This document shows, piece after piece, positions 9,501 through 18,318 of a DNA stretch of 64,000 bases. Every line of letters starts with the position of its first letter. Position 1 is the first letter of the stretch. A model generated the notes under the pieces. That model was not told the origin of the DNA. It made no database searches and saw only the letters and a list, made by a program, of their open reading frames with translations. The position numbers and the translations under genes were made by a program. This DNA is from Bifidobacterium pseudolongum subsp. globosum (GTDB lineage Bacteria; Actinomycetota; Actinomycetes; Actinomycetales; Bifidobacteriaceae): contig NZ_RYUH01000011.1 in assembly GCF_004155535.1 (NCBI RefSeq), positions 1-64,000 on the forward strand, read 5' to 3'.

Positions 9501-10760
9501 TCACTCACCGCGCGCATGCAAGCGCGCCACGCGCACCACACGCGCATATGCCGCAAGTGCGATCACCGTGAATCCCAGCAGATACCACGGCAGGGCATGC
9601 ATCGACCCCGACACGCGTTCCACCCCGGCGAACAGCACAGGGCTGACCAAGGTGGCCAGCGAGACCGCAGCGGTCTGCATCCCGATCATCGCCGGCGTGC
9701 GCGCCGCTCCAAACAAGCGCGGGGTGGCATGCACCACAGCCGGTGCAATCGGCGCACAGCCCACGCCCAACAGTACCGGCGCGGTCAATGCGCGCCACAG
9801 GCCGGCCATCGGCACCACCATCAGCACAACCGCACCGAGCAGCACGGCGATGCCGCCGACGACCATCCACACATCGCGCACCTTGAGGGCCACAACGCCC
9901 GCCACCACGGAGCCGGCGACCAACCCCACAAAGAACAGGTTGGCGTAGACGCCCGCCGTATGGATGGACATACCGCCGGCGTGCACCATGTAACTGCTGG
10001 CCCACAGCATCGTCGTCTGTTCCACCGAGGTGGTGGCGAACATCAAGACGATCACAGCCACCGCCGCAGGCATGGCCATAAGCGTACGCACCACATGCGG
10101 CTGGCGCATGTCGTGCCGCCAATCCCCCTGCGCGTACGGCGTCTCACCCAGCTGGGCCATCTGGGCGGCGGTCAGATGGTCACGCCATCGACGTGTGCCT
10201 GCCGCAAGCACCACGGCGAGCGCAAGCTGCACAAGGCCGATCGTGCGGTACGCCCAGCGCCAGCCGGCGCCGTCCGCGATGATCCAGCCGAGCACCGTGT
10301 GCCCCACGAGCGCACCGAACGCGGTCGTGGCATGCAGCCAGGTGATGCGCGCGTTCGCCGAACGCACGGCCACATACGCGTTCAACGCCACCACAAGCAT
10401 GCCCGATCCAATGCCATACGGTAGCGCGAATACGAGCAGCACCCAATAATGCGGTGCGAATGAGAACCCCAACAGCGCAAGCACGGTGAGTGCCACGCCC
10501 ATGTCGACCGTGCGCCCGGAACCGAACCGGCGCGCCACCGGCTCCGCGGTTATCGCCGCCGCGGCGGAGCCTGCGGCGAGGACCGCGGCGATGCCGACCA
10601 CGGCCACGAGCGGCGCGTGCACCCCCGCGCCCATGGCCGGCCAGGAGGCGCCGAGCAGTGCCTCGGGCAAACCGATGGCCAGAAATCCAAGGATGACCTG
10701 CAGCGAGACGCCGGGCGTGCCAGCGCGCACGATGCCCCCATGTATCTGTTCGTGTGCCAT
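9501..10760 (-). CDS. MFS transporter, tandem paralogue 1
   Basis: Major facilitator superfamily permease of about 419 aa with 12 predicted helices, a glycine/alanine-rich helix 1 ending GLPEALLGASWP and a central charged loop near DHLTAAQMAQL. It resembles its neighbour at 10846 along its whole length (LGLP..LLGAAWP, FSFAPHYWVLL, YVAVRS..ITWLHA, QTTMLWASSYMV), so the pair arose by duplication. Substrate unknown; the family contains sugar and drug transporters. ATG 10760 is preferred because TACGAT ends 7 nt upstream (leaderless pattern); earlier in-frame starts are at 10769 and 10805. lhr follows after 15 nt. Confidence 0.8.
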   Translation of the reverse strand: MAHEQIHGGIVRAGTPGVSLQVILGFLAIGLPEALLGASWPAMGAGVHAPLVAVVGIAAVLAAGSAAAAITAEPVARRFGSGRTVDMGVALTVLALLGFSFAPHYWVLLVFALPYGIGSGMLVVALNAYVAVRSANARITWLHATTAFGALVGHTVLGWIIADGAGWRWAYRTIGLVQLALAVVLAAGTRRWRDHLTAAQMAQLGETPYAQGDWRHDMRQPHVVRTLMAMPAAVAVIVLMFATTSVEQTTMLWASSYMVHAGGMSIHTAGVYANLFFVGLVAGSVVAGVVALKVRDVWMVVGGIAVLLGAVVLMVVPMAGLWRALTAPVLLGVGCAPIAPAVVHATPRLFGAARTPAMIGMQTAAVSLATLVSPVLFAGVERVSGSMHALPWYLLGFTVIALAAYARVVRVARLHARGE

Positions 10761-10845
10761 GGTGCCCATCGTAAAGCGGCGGCGCCGGTCTGCCCACCCG
10801 CGCACGCCCAGTGCGAACGACGACCCACTGGCGGCGCATCCCTGC

Positions 10846-12090
10846 TCAGTGTGCGGCGGAGTCGGTCACGGAGTCGGACTTGGCATGGGTCTTGGCGCGC
10901 AGCCACTCGTGCATCACGATGAGGGCCGCGGAGAACAGGAGCAGGAACCATGGCAGCAACGCCAATGTGGTGGCTTGGGCGATCACGCCAAAGAGCGGCG
11001 GCACAAGCATCGTGCCGATGTAAGCGCATGCCATCTGCACGCCCACAATGGCCTGCGAGCGGTCCGCCCCGAAATAGGTGGGCGTGGAATGGATCACGCA
11101 CGGGTAGATCGGCGCGCACCCCAAGCCGACCAGCACAAAGCCCGCCACGGTGTTGACGATGCCGGGGATGGGCAGCAGCATGACCACAATGCCCGCGAAC
11201 AACAGCACGGCGCCAAGCCGGATCATCTGCGGGTCGCTCATGCGCATGGTCAGGAACCCGCTGAGGAAACGGCCCACGGTGATGCCGATGAAGAATAGGC
11301 TCGCCAGATTAGCGGCCTGGCTTTCCCCGATGTGGTCCACGCCCACCATGTAGCTGCTGGCCCACAGCATGGCCGTCTGTTCCACCGCGCAATAGCAGAA
11401 GAACATGATGAGGATCTGCACCGCGCCGGGGATGCGCAGCACGTCAAGAAGCCCCAAGGGCTTGCGCTTCGCCGGTTCCTTTGGTTCCACCGCGCCATCG
11501 CCGTCCGGCATCGTCACAACCTCTTCCAGCTGTGCGGCCGAACCGCGGGCGCGCCACAGCGGCAGGCTGAAGATCAGCACGGCAGTCAGCACGACCTGCA
11601 GGATGCCCACGGAGCGGTAGCCCCACTGCCAGCCGTCGCCATGTGCGAGTGTGAAGCCCATGATGTACGGGCCGATGAGCGCTCCGAGGCCCCACATGCA
11701 GTGCAGCCAGCTCATGTGCCGGCTCGTGTAATGCACCGCCACGTAGTTGTTCAGCGCGGCGTCCACGCCGCCGGCGCCCAGTCCGTAGGGAATCGCCATG
11801 AGCACAAGCACGCCGTAGTTCGGCGCGAACGAGAACCCGAACAGCGCGGCGGCCGTCATGGCCACAGAGACGGCGGTCACGCGCCCGGCGCCGAAGCGCA
11901 ATGTCAGCCGGTCGCTCAACAGCGCGGAGCACACCGTGCCTGCGCTGATCACCATCGAGATGCCGCCCGCCCAGCTCAACGGCGCGTGGATGTCCGCGCT
12001 CATCGTGGGCCATGCCGCGCCGAGCAGGCCATCAGGCAAGCCCAGCGAGATGAAGGCCAAGTAGATTATGGCAAGCAGCAGATTCACCAT
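10846..12090 (-). CDS. MFS transporter, tandem paralogue 2
   Basis: Major facilitator superfamily permease of 414 aa with 12 helices; starts MVNLLLAIIYLAFISLGLP. The ATG at 12090 has GAGGAG 6 nt upstream, so the longer reading from 12123 is not used. Conserved stretches shared with paralogue 1 include the helix 4-5 block (NYGVLVLMAIPYGLGAGG against HYWVLLVFALPYGIGSGM) and the helix 7 block QTAMLWASSYMVGVDHIG. A charged cytoplasmic loop (EPKEPAKRKP) joins the two six-helix halves. Substrate unknown. Divergent from the glycosyltransferase at 12218; a possible -10 TACAGT lies at 12126-12131. Confidence 0.8.
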   Translation of the reverse strand: MVNLLLAIIYLAFISLGLPDGLLGAAWPTMSADIHAPLSWAGGISMVISAGTVCSALLSDRLTLRFGAGRVTAVSVAMTAAALFGFSFAPNYGVLVLMAIPYGLGAGGVDAALNNYVAVHYTSRHMSWLHCMWGLGALIGPYIMGFTLAHGDGWQWGYRSVGILQVVLTAVLIFSLPLWRARGSAAQLEEVVTMPDGDGAVEPKEPAKRKPLGLLDVLRIPGAVQILIMFFCYCAVEQTAMLWASSYMVGVDHIGESQAANLASLFFIGITVGRFLSGFLTMRMSDPQMIRLGAVLLFAGIVVMLLPIPGIVNTVAGFVLVGLGCAPIYPCVIHSTPTYFGADRSQAIVGVQMACAYIGTMLVPPLFGVIAQATTLALLPWFLLLFSAALIVMHEWLRAKTHAKSDSVTDSAAH

Positions 12091-12204
12091 GCGCGTCTCC
12101 TCGTCATCGTCGCCGAATTGCAATCACTGTACGCACAAATAATATTCCTCCGGCAAGAAAATGCCGGCGACGCTTCGACTCGCCTCGAAATTGCCACATG
12201 CCAC

Positions 12205-12210
12205 TACACT
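12205..12210 (+). promoter_or_regulatory. -10 box of the glycosyltransferase gene (leaderless)
   Basis: TACACT lies exactly 7 nt before ATG 12218, and no ribosome site precedes that ATG. Confidence 0.5.
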
Positions 12211-12217
12211 GGCTGTC

Positions 12218-13363
12218 ATGGCCCTGACTATCGGATTCGTCTTCGACGACACCCTCGACGCGCTCGACGGCGTGCAGCAGCACATCACCACCATCGGCAC
12301 CGAACTGGCCCGGCGTGGTCACGACGTGCATTACCTTGTGGGCGAAACGCACCACTCCCCCGTGCCACAGACCGTCTCGCTCGCGCACAACATGATGGTC
12401 TCGTTCAACGGCAACCGCATGCGCATCCCCCTGCCCGTACGCAAACGCGATATCCGCGAGGTGCTCGCCCGCAACGACTACGACATCCTGCACATCCAGG
12501 CCCCCTACAGCCCGCTGTTCGGCGGGCGCGTGCTCGAATGCGCGCCGCAGTCCACCGGGGTCGTCGCCACCTACCACATCGCGCCCATCGACCGGCGGGC
12601 GCGCTATGGCGGCCGCGCGCTTGGGCTGATCAACGCCCATTCGCACCGGCGCGTCGACGAAGTGATCGCCGTGTCCCAAGTGGCCGCGCAATACGCGCAG
12701 TTCACCGCCCATGCCCATGGCACGATCATCGCCAACCCGGTGAACGTCGAGAAATTCGCCGCGGCCGCGCGCAGGGCCACGCGCGACGCCGCGCATCCGC
12801 ACATCGTGTTCCTGGGCCGGCTGGTGCCGCGCAAAGGCGCGCAACTGCTGCTCGACGCGCTCGATTACGGAGAGAGGCACGGCCTGTTCCCCATGCCCGG
12901 ACTGCACGTCACAATCGCCGGCGATGGCCCGCTCATGGACGACTGCGTCCAGCGCGCCGCCCGGCTGCGCACGCCCGTCGAGTTCGTGGGCACGGTCGAC
13001 GAAGGCAAGGCGGACCTGCTGGCGAGCGCCGACGTGGCCGTGTTCCCGGCCATCGGCGGCGAGACGTTCGGCATCGTGCTGCCCGAGGCGATCGCATCGG
13101 GCGCCGGCGTGACGCTCGCCGGTGACAATCCGGGCTACCGGTGGACGATGCGCGGCGATGAGGACGCGCTGTTCTCCGTAGGGCCCGACCATGCGCGTGT
13201 GCTCGCCGAGCGCATCACACGTGCGCTGACCGACGCACCATGGGCGCAGCGGCTGCATGCGCGCGAGGAGGCGTTGCTCGACCGGTACAACGTGCAGGCG
13301 GTGACCGACGAGGTCGAGCGCGTGTACGCGCGCGCGATCGCCGACCGCCACAGCCGCGCGTAG
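12218..13363 (+). CDS. GT4-family glycosyltransferase (PimA/PimB-like)
   Basis: Retaining GT-B glycosyltransferase of 381 aa that transfers a sugar from a nucleotide donor, probably to a cell-envelope lipid. The N-terminal acceptor domain holds the Gly-rich DDTLDALDGVQQH loop and a Rossmann strand YDILHIQAPYS; the C-terminal donor domain has FLGRLVPRKG, the AGDGP loop and the E-x7-E motif PAIGGETFGIVLPEA. The overall plan is that of actinobacterial mannosyltransferases of the phosphatidylinositol-mannoside pathway, but the acceptor is inference. ATG 12218 (MALTIGF) is chosen over the earlier in-frame ATG at 12161 because of the -10 box 7 nt upstream. It converges on parE with 4 nt between stops. 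Confidence 0.85.
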   Translation: MALTIGFVFDDTLDALDGVQQHITTIGTELARRGHDVHYLVGETHHSPVPQTVSLAHNMMVSFNGNRMRIPLPVRKRDIREVLARNDYDILHIQAPYSPLFGGRVLECAPQSTGVVATYHIAPIDRRARYGGRALGLINAHSHRRVDEVIAVSQVAAQYAQFTAHAHGTIIANPVNVEKFAAAARRATRDAAHPHIVFLGRLVPRKGAQLLLDALDYGERHGLFPMPGLHVTIAGDGPLMDDCVQRAARLRTPVEFVGTVDEGKADLLASADVAVFPAIGGETFGIVLPEAIASGAGVTLAGDNPGYRWTMRGDEDALFSVGPDHARVLAERITRALTDAPWAQRLHAREEALLDRYNVQAVTDEVERVYARAIADRHSRA

Positions 13364-13367
13364 CCGA

Positions 13368-15698
13368 TCAGGTGTCGATCTTCGAGCGGTCGAAGTCGTC
13401 GGCGTTGTCGACGATGAACTGGCGGCGCGGCGGCACTTCGTCGCCCATGAGCAGACTGAAGATGCTGTTCGCCTGCTCGGCGTCCTCCATGCGGATGCGG
13501 CGCAGCAGGCGCGTGCGCGGGTCCATCGTCGTGTCGGCGAGCTGGTTCGCGTCCATCTCGCCCAGGCCCTTGTACCGCTGGATGTCGTCGGCGTACCCGA
13601 TGTGGTCACGGTCGAGCTGGGCGAGTTTGCCCGCGAGTTCGTCGTCTGAGTACGTGTAGATGTATTCGCCCTTGCGCGGACCGGTCAGGGCGATGCGGTG
13701 CAGCGGCGGCACAGCCGCATACACATGCCCTTGTTCGATGAGCGGGCGCATGTAGCGGTAGAACAGCGTGAGCAGCAGGGTGCGGATGTGCGCGCCGTCC
13801 ACGTCGGCGTCGGTCATCATGATGATCTTGTTGTAGCGCGCCTGTTCGATGTCGAACGACGCGCCGGAACCCGCGCCCACCACTTGGATGATCGCCGCGC
13901 ATTCCTTGTTGGAGAGCATCTGCGCGAGCGACGCCTTCTGCACGTTGAGGATCTTGCCGCGGATCGGCAGCAGCGCCTGGAACGCGGAGTTGCGCGCTGC
14001 CTTGGCGGTGCCGAGCGCCGAATCGCCCTCGACGATGAACAGCTCCGCCACGTCGTCGTTGCCCGGCTGGCAATCCGAAAGCTTGGGCGGCATCGACGCC
14101 GATTCGAGGGCGTTCTTGCGGCGCGTGACCTCTTTGGTCTTGCGGGCCTGGATGCGCGCGTGCATCTCACCCACGATCTTTTCGAGCACCCGTGCGGACT
14201 GCTCCTTGTAGCCGCGCTTGGAGCCGGTGATCATCTCGGTGAACTGCTTGTCGGTGATACGCGCCACGACCGGTTTGACCGGCGCAGTGCCGAGCACGTC
14301 CTTGGTCTGGCCTTGGAACTGCGGTTCGGCGATGCGCACGGTGACGACCGCCACGAGGCCGGCCAGGATGTCGTCACGCTCGATCTTCATCTTCGAGTCT
14401 TTGAGATTCACCTTGAGTTTGCGCGCATTGTCCTCGACCGCTTTGCGGATCTGCTTGGTGATCGACTGCAAAAAGCCGTCGACGTGCATGCCGCCGCCAG
14501 GGGTGGCCACGACGTTCACGAAACTGCGCACCGTCGTGTCATAGCCGTTGATCCAGCGCATGGCGATGTCCACGTCGCAGGTGCGGGTGATCTTCTCGGC
14601 GTGCAGGTTGCCGGAGTCGTCCACGACCTGCGTCTCCTCATGGTAGGTGCCCTGCCCGGCGATGCGCCAGACGGTCGACACGGGTTCGCCATGCGAGAGG
14701 AAGTCGACGAAATCGACGACGCCGCCGGTGTGGCAGAACTCCTCAACGCGCCGGTGCCCCGGCGTGGGCGCAGCCATGTCCACCGGGGTGGCCACTGGCT
14801 CCAGTTCCACGACGGTGCCCGCTTCGGTGCGCTCCTGGTCGAGTTCCGCGGCGTTGCTTGCGAAATCCATCTGTTCCTGTGACTCGTCGTGTACACGCTG
14901 TCCGTCGTCGATGGCTTCGGCCTGGTCCGCCTGGGCTTGTGCGGCATCCGTCTCCACAAGCTCGTCCATGGCGGCGTCGCCGGTCTCCTCGATGTGCTCG
15001 TCGACCACGGTGATCGTCAGCCCGGGCACGAGGAAGCTCGTCTGGCGCACGCGGTCGATGAGCTGGTCGTAATCGAATTTCGCCGAGGCGTTGAAGATCT
15101 CGGGGTCGGCCCAATAGCGGATGCGCGTGCCGGTCGTCTTCGCGGGCACCTTGCCGATCACCTCGAGTTCGGTCGGCCTGTTCTTGCGCGTCTTCTTGAA
15201 TGGGGCGTCCGGCGAGGGGTGTGCCGGGTCGGCGTCGGTGTAGACACCCGGATGGCCCTGATGGAAGGCCATGTGGTACGTGTGGCCGTTGCGGTCCACC
15301 TCCACGTCGAGGCGCGAACTCAACGCATTGACCACGGACGAGCCCACGCCGTGCAGGCCGCCGGCGGCGTTGTATGAGGCGTTGCCGAACTTCGCGCCCG
15401 CATGCAGTTTGGTCAGCACCACTTCCACACCGGTGAGCTTCGTCTTGGGTTCCACATCCACCGGAATGCCACGGCCGTTGTCGGCGACTTCGATGGAACC
15501 GTCTTTGTGCAGCGTCACGGTGATGTGCGTGCAGGCACCGGCGAGCGCCTCATCCACGGCGTTGTCGATGATCTCCCACAGGCAGTGCATGAGCCCTTGG
15601 CTGTCGGTCGTGCCAATGTACATGCCGGGGCGTTTGCGCACCGCGTCGAGCCCCTCGAGCACGGTCAGTGAATCCGCACCGTAGTCTTTCTTCGCCAT
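13368..15698 (-). CDS. parE: DNA topoisomerase IV subunit B (ParE / second GyrB-type subunit)
   Basis: ATPase subunit of the type IIA topoisomerase whose A subunit is encoded at 1000-3663. 776 aa. It has the GHKL ATP site (EIIDNAVDEA with N46, then DNGRGIP, and GGLHGVGSSVVNAL), the transducer, and the TOPRIM metal site (EGDSALGTA; DADVDGAHI) before the RYKGLGEM tail motif. An acidic, low-complexity insertion of some 80 residues between about 230 and 315 interrupts the transducer domain. ATG 15698 (MAKKDYG) is preferred to upstream ATGs because GGAG lies 9 nt before it. It lies downstream of the sigma factor gene, separated by a hairpin. Confidence 0.92.
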   Translation of the reverse strand: MAKKDYGADSLTVLEGLDAVRKRPGMYIGTTDSQGLMHCLWEIIDNAVDEALAGACTHITVTLHKDGSIEVADNGRGIPVDVEPKTKLTGVEVVLTKLHAGAKFGNASYNAAGGLHGVGSSVVNALSSRLDVEVDRNGHTYHMAFHQGHPGVYTDADPAHPSPDAPFKKTRKNRPTELEVIGKVPAKTTGTRIRYWADPEIFNASAKFDYDQLIDRVRQTSFLVPGLTITVVDEHIEETGDAAMDELVETDAAQAQADQAEAIDDGQRVHDESQEQMDFASNAAELDQERTEAGTVVELEPVATPVDMAAPTPGHRRVEEFCHTGGVVDFVDFLSHGEPVSTVWRIAGQGTYHEETQVVDDSGNLHAEKITRTCDVDIAMRWINGYDTTVRSFVNVVATPGGGMHVDGFLQSITKQIRKAVEDNARKLKVNLKDSKMKIERDDILAGLVAVVTVRIAEPQFQGQTKDVLGTAPVKPVVARITDKQFTEMITGSKRGYKEQSARVLEKIVGEMHARIQARKTKEVTRRKNALESASMPPKLSDCQPGNDDVAELFIVEGDSALGTAKAARNSAFQALLPIRGKILNVQKASLAQMLSNKECAAIIQVVGAGSGASFDIEQARYNKIIMMTDADVDGAHIRTLLLTLFYRYMRPLIEQGHVYAAVPPLHRIALTGPRKGEYIYTYSDDELAGKLAQLDRDHIGYADDIQRYKGLGEMDANQLADTTMDPRTRLLRRIRMEDAEQANSIFSLLMGDEVPPRRQFIVDNADDFDRSKIDT

Positions 15699-15742
15699 TG
15701 CCTTCATCTCCATCCGTATGGCGTATGCCACGTCCCATGCAA

Positions 15743-15776
15743 AGGAGAGCGCAGCCCCGTGGGCTCGCGCTCTCCT
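15743..15776 (-). terminator. Terminator after the sigma factor gene
   Basis: A 10-bp outer stem (15743-15752 / 15767-15776) and a 5-bp inner stem (15753-15757 / 15761-15765) with a one-base bulge lie about 50 nt after the rpoD stop. Confidence 0.75.
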
Positions 15777-15824
15777 GGCGTCGGCCGCGCCCGCCGGCGT
15801 GGCCCATGTCGATGCCGAAAGGCA

Positions 15825-17255
15825 TCACTGGTCGAGGAAGTCGCGCAGCGTCTGCGAGCGCGAGGGGTGGCGCAGCTTCGACATCGTCTTGGACTCGATC
15901 TGGCGGATGCGTTCGCGCGTCACACCATACACGCGGCCAATGTCGTCGAGCGTCTTCGGCTGGCCGTCCTCAAGGCCATAGCGCATCTTGATCACGCCGG
16001 CCTCGCGCGGCGACAGCGTCTCGAGCACCTGCTTGAACTGTTCCTGCAGCAGCGAGAACGCCACGGCGTCGGACGGGGCGATCGCATCGGTGTCTTCGAT
16101 GAGGTCGCCGAACTCGGAATCGCCGTCTTCACCGAGCGGGGTGTGCAGCGAGATCGGCTCGCGGCCGTACTTCTGCACTTCCTGCACCTTTTCGACCGGC
16201 ATGTCGAGTTCGCGCGCCAGCTCGTCCGGCGTGGGTTCGCGGCCCAGGTCCTGCAGCATCTGGCGCTGCACGCGCGAAAGCTTGTTGATCACTTCCACCA
16301 TGTGCACGGGCACGCGGATCGTGCGCGCCTGGTCGGCCATGGCTCGGGTGATCGCCTGGCGGATCCACCACGTGGCGTACGTGGAGAATTTGAAGCCCTT
16401 CTTCCAATCGAATTTCTCGACGGCGCGGATCAGGCCGAGGTTGCCTTCCTGGATCAGGTCGAGGAAGAGCATGCCACGGCCGGTGTAACGCTTGGCGAGC
16501 GAGACGACGAGGCGCAGGTTCGCCTCGAGCAGGTGGTCCTTGGCCTTCTTGCCGTCGGAGGCCGCCCACTTGAGTTCGCGCTTGCGCTTGAAGTCGAGGG
16601 TGTCGCCTTCGGTTTCGAGCAGGTGCTGGGCATACAGGCCGGCCTCGATGCGTTCCGAAAGGTCGACTTCCTGTTCGGCGTTGAGCAGCGAGACGCGGCC
16701 GATCTGCTTGAGGTAGTCCTTGACCGGGTCGGCGGTGGCGCCCGATGTGACCACACGGCGCTTGGGGTTCTTGCCGGTGGGTGCGAGCGTCTCGTCGTCA
16801 TCGTCATCACGGACCACGAACGCGCCCTTGGCCTTGGGCTCCTCGGGCTTGGGCTCGTCGTCATCGTCTTCGTCGTCATCTTCCACCGCATCGTCGTCGG
16901 TGTCGTGCTCGTCGTCTTCGTCGTCGTCCATGTTGTCATGGTCGTCAACGTCGTCGAGGTCCTCGTCGAGGTCGATGTCCTCCTCGTCGATCATGACCTC
17001 GTCATCGTCGACGGGCTCGTCGTCCTGGGGCTTCGACGCGGACTTGCGCGCGGTGGTCTTCTTCGGCGCCTTCGTCTGTGAAGCGGCTTTGGCCGTCTTC
17101 TTCGCCGTGCTCTTGCGGGTCGTGCGCTTGGCCGGCTTCTTGGCCGTGGTGGCCTCGTCTTCCTGCTGCGCCTCGTCCGCCTTCGTGGAGGCGGCCTTGG
17201 AGGAGGCCTTCCCCTCAGACTTCTTAGCGGCGTTCGACGTTTGCTTCGTGACCAA
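15825..17255 (-). CDS. rpoD: Principal RNA polymerase sigma factor (SigA/RpoD/HrdB)
   Basis: Primary sigma-70 factor, 476 aa, directing RNA polymerase to housekeeping promoters. The first 170 residues are a Lys/Ala-rich then Asp/Glu-rich disordered arm typical of actinobacterial principal sigmas. Then come region 1.2 ([21 protein letters not shown]), region 2 ([28 protein letters not shown] and [15 protein letters not shown]), region 3, and region 4.2 ([20 protein letters not shown]). Initiation is from TTG at 17255, with AGGAGGA about 5 nt upstream; no ATG or GTG fits this ribosome site. A long opposite-strand open frame over the acidic arm is only a compositional shadow. Confidence 0.97.
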   Translation of the reverse strand: MVTKQTSNAAKKSEGKASSKAASTKADEAQQEDEATTAKKPAKRTTRKSTAKKTAKAASQTKAPKKTTARKSASKPQDDEPVDDDEVMIDEEDIDLDEDLDDVDDHDNMDDDEDDEHDTDDDAVEDDDEDDDDEPKPEEPKAKGAFVVRDDDDDETLAPTGKNPKRRVVTSGATADPVKDYLKQIGRVSLLNAEQEVDLSERIEAGLYAQHLLETEGDTLDFKRKRELKWAASDGKKAKDHLLEANLRLVVSLAKRYTGRGMLFLDLIQEGNLGLIRAVEKFDWKKGFKFSTYATWWIRQAITRAMADQARTIRVPVHMVEVINKLSRVQRQMLQDLGREPTPDELARELDMPVEKVQEVQKYGREPISLHTPLGEDGDSEFGDLIEDTDAIAPSDAVAFSLLQEQFKQVLETLSPREAGVIKMRYGLEDGQPKTLDDIGRVYGVTRERIRQIESKTMSKLRHPSRSQTLRDFLDQ

Positions 17256-17373
17256 ACTGTTCCTCCTCCATATTCATGGTTGAGCGACCCGCTGCAAGGC
17301 ATACTCCCGCCAAAGGCAAATCGCTGACTATTGGAGTTAACCATGCAACACGGACGATTATTCCCGCGTTCCA

Positions 17374-18087
17374 TCACATCGCCTCCCCCGCCATGCACGC
17401 CCCTTTCGGCGCCTTCGCCGGGCACAGCCATGCCGGGTGGATATCACGCAGCAGCGCCGCGATCACAATGCCCGCGAGCGTCGCGTCGTCGTCCGTGGCC
17501 ACCGCCTGCATCGCCATGGGCATGGCCCGGGCGTCGCCGATCCACCAGCATGCATACGCCGCCATGGCGAGCGGCTGCGCGCAGTATTGGTCCGGCACGA
17601 CCTGCGCGCATTGTTCAAGCGCCGCGATGCCGCGTTCCACCCGCACACAATCGGGCTTGGCCTGCGGATTGTCGAACGCCTCGGTGAGCATGCGGCCCAT
17701 CGCGTCGCCGCTGGCGCGCGTATGCGGATGCACGGCGAACTCCATGATCTCCTCCCGGCTCCACTGGTCGGCGCCCATGATGAGCGCCATGATCAATGCG
17801 TCGCGCATCGCCAACGAATCGGTGACCGTCACCGCCAGTTCGCACAATGACTGCGCCTCGCAGTCCAATTCGTCGAACCGCGGATCCTCGATCCAAGTGC
17901 GCCATGTGTCGAACACCGGTTCGAACCACAGCCGTGACGCCTGCGCCACACCGAGTTCGCGCCGCTGTTGCCTGAACCGCTTGTCGAGCGCTTCGCATGC
18001 CAGTTCGTCGCGTTCGTCGACGAGCCGTTCGTTGAGGGGTTCGCGTGGCGTCGCCGTGACGCGGATGCCCAGTTCCTTGATTTCCAT
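17374..18087 (-). CDS. DUF4192 family protein
   Basis: Soluble protein of 237 aa belonging to the actinobacterial DUF4192 family, recognised from the C-terminal signature with regular alpha-helical repeats (QPLAMAAYACWWIGDARAMPMAMQAV, read here only as PLAMAAYACWWIGDA). The function is unknown. No signal peptide, membrane segment or catalytic motif is visible. ATG 18087 is preceded by GAGG at 6 nt. It lies upstream of rpoD on the same strand, separated by 118 nt. Confidence 0.75.
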   Translation of the reverse strand: MEIKELGIRVTATPREPLNERLVDERDELACEALDKRFRQQRRELGVAQASRLWFEPVFDTWRTWIEDPRFDELDCEAQSLCELAVTVTDSLAMRDALIMALIMGADQWSREEIMEFAVHPHTRASGDAMGRMLTEAFDNPQAKPDCVRVERGIAALEQCAQVVPDQYCAQPLAMAAYACWWIGDARAMPMAMQAVATDDDATLAGIVIAALLRDIHPAWLCPAKAPKGACMAGEAM

Positions 18088-18183
18088 GGTGTGCCTCGCT
18101 TTCCGCCTGTTGGCCGGCCGGTCGCCCCGCGTGGCACCGTCGCCGCGCGTGCCTCAACTATCGGCCTTCCCCCGCGGCCCGTC

Positions 18184-18229
18184 CACTTGGATCGGCCCCT
18201 GTGGTCGGACGCTCCTCCATCCACATTTT
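18184..18229. repeat. Dispersed repeat copy A
   Basis: It shares an uninterrupted 15-base core CCTGTGGTCGGACGC (18198-18212) and the downstream CCATCCACA (18217-18225) with copy B at 30451-30492. TGTGG and CCACA can pair around the core. In both places the element lies 85-135 nt upstream of a minus-strand gene (here the DUF4192 gene). Confidence 0.55.
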
Positions 18230-18318
18230 CCGCGGGCGAACACCACCGGCCGCCAAGCCCCCCAGCAGCCGCCAAACCGCCCCCGGCAATGTCGCAACAC
18301 TGTGCGTGAATAACCTCT

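Noticed and set aside
1000..15698. Gyrase rather than topoisomerase IV for the ParC/ParE pair
   Set aside because: No QRRGGKG box is visible in the A subunit and the genes are neither adjacent nor beside dnaA/recF, so topoisomerase IV is preferred; not excluded completely.
16720..17283. Serine-rich plus-strand frame opposite the sigma factor arm
   Set aside because: Runs of Ser arise from the complement of Asp/Glu codons in the acidic arm of the sigma factor; not a gene and not a DNA repeat array.
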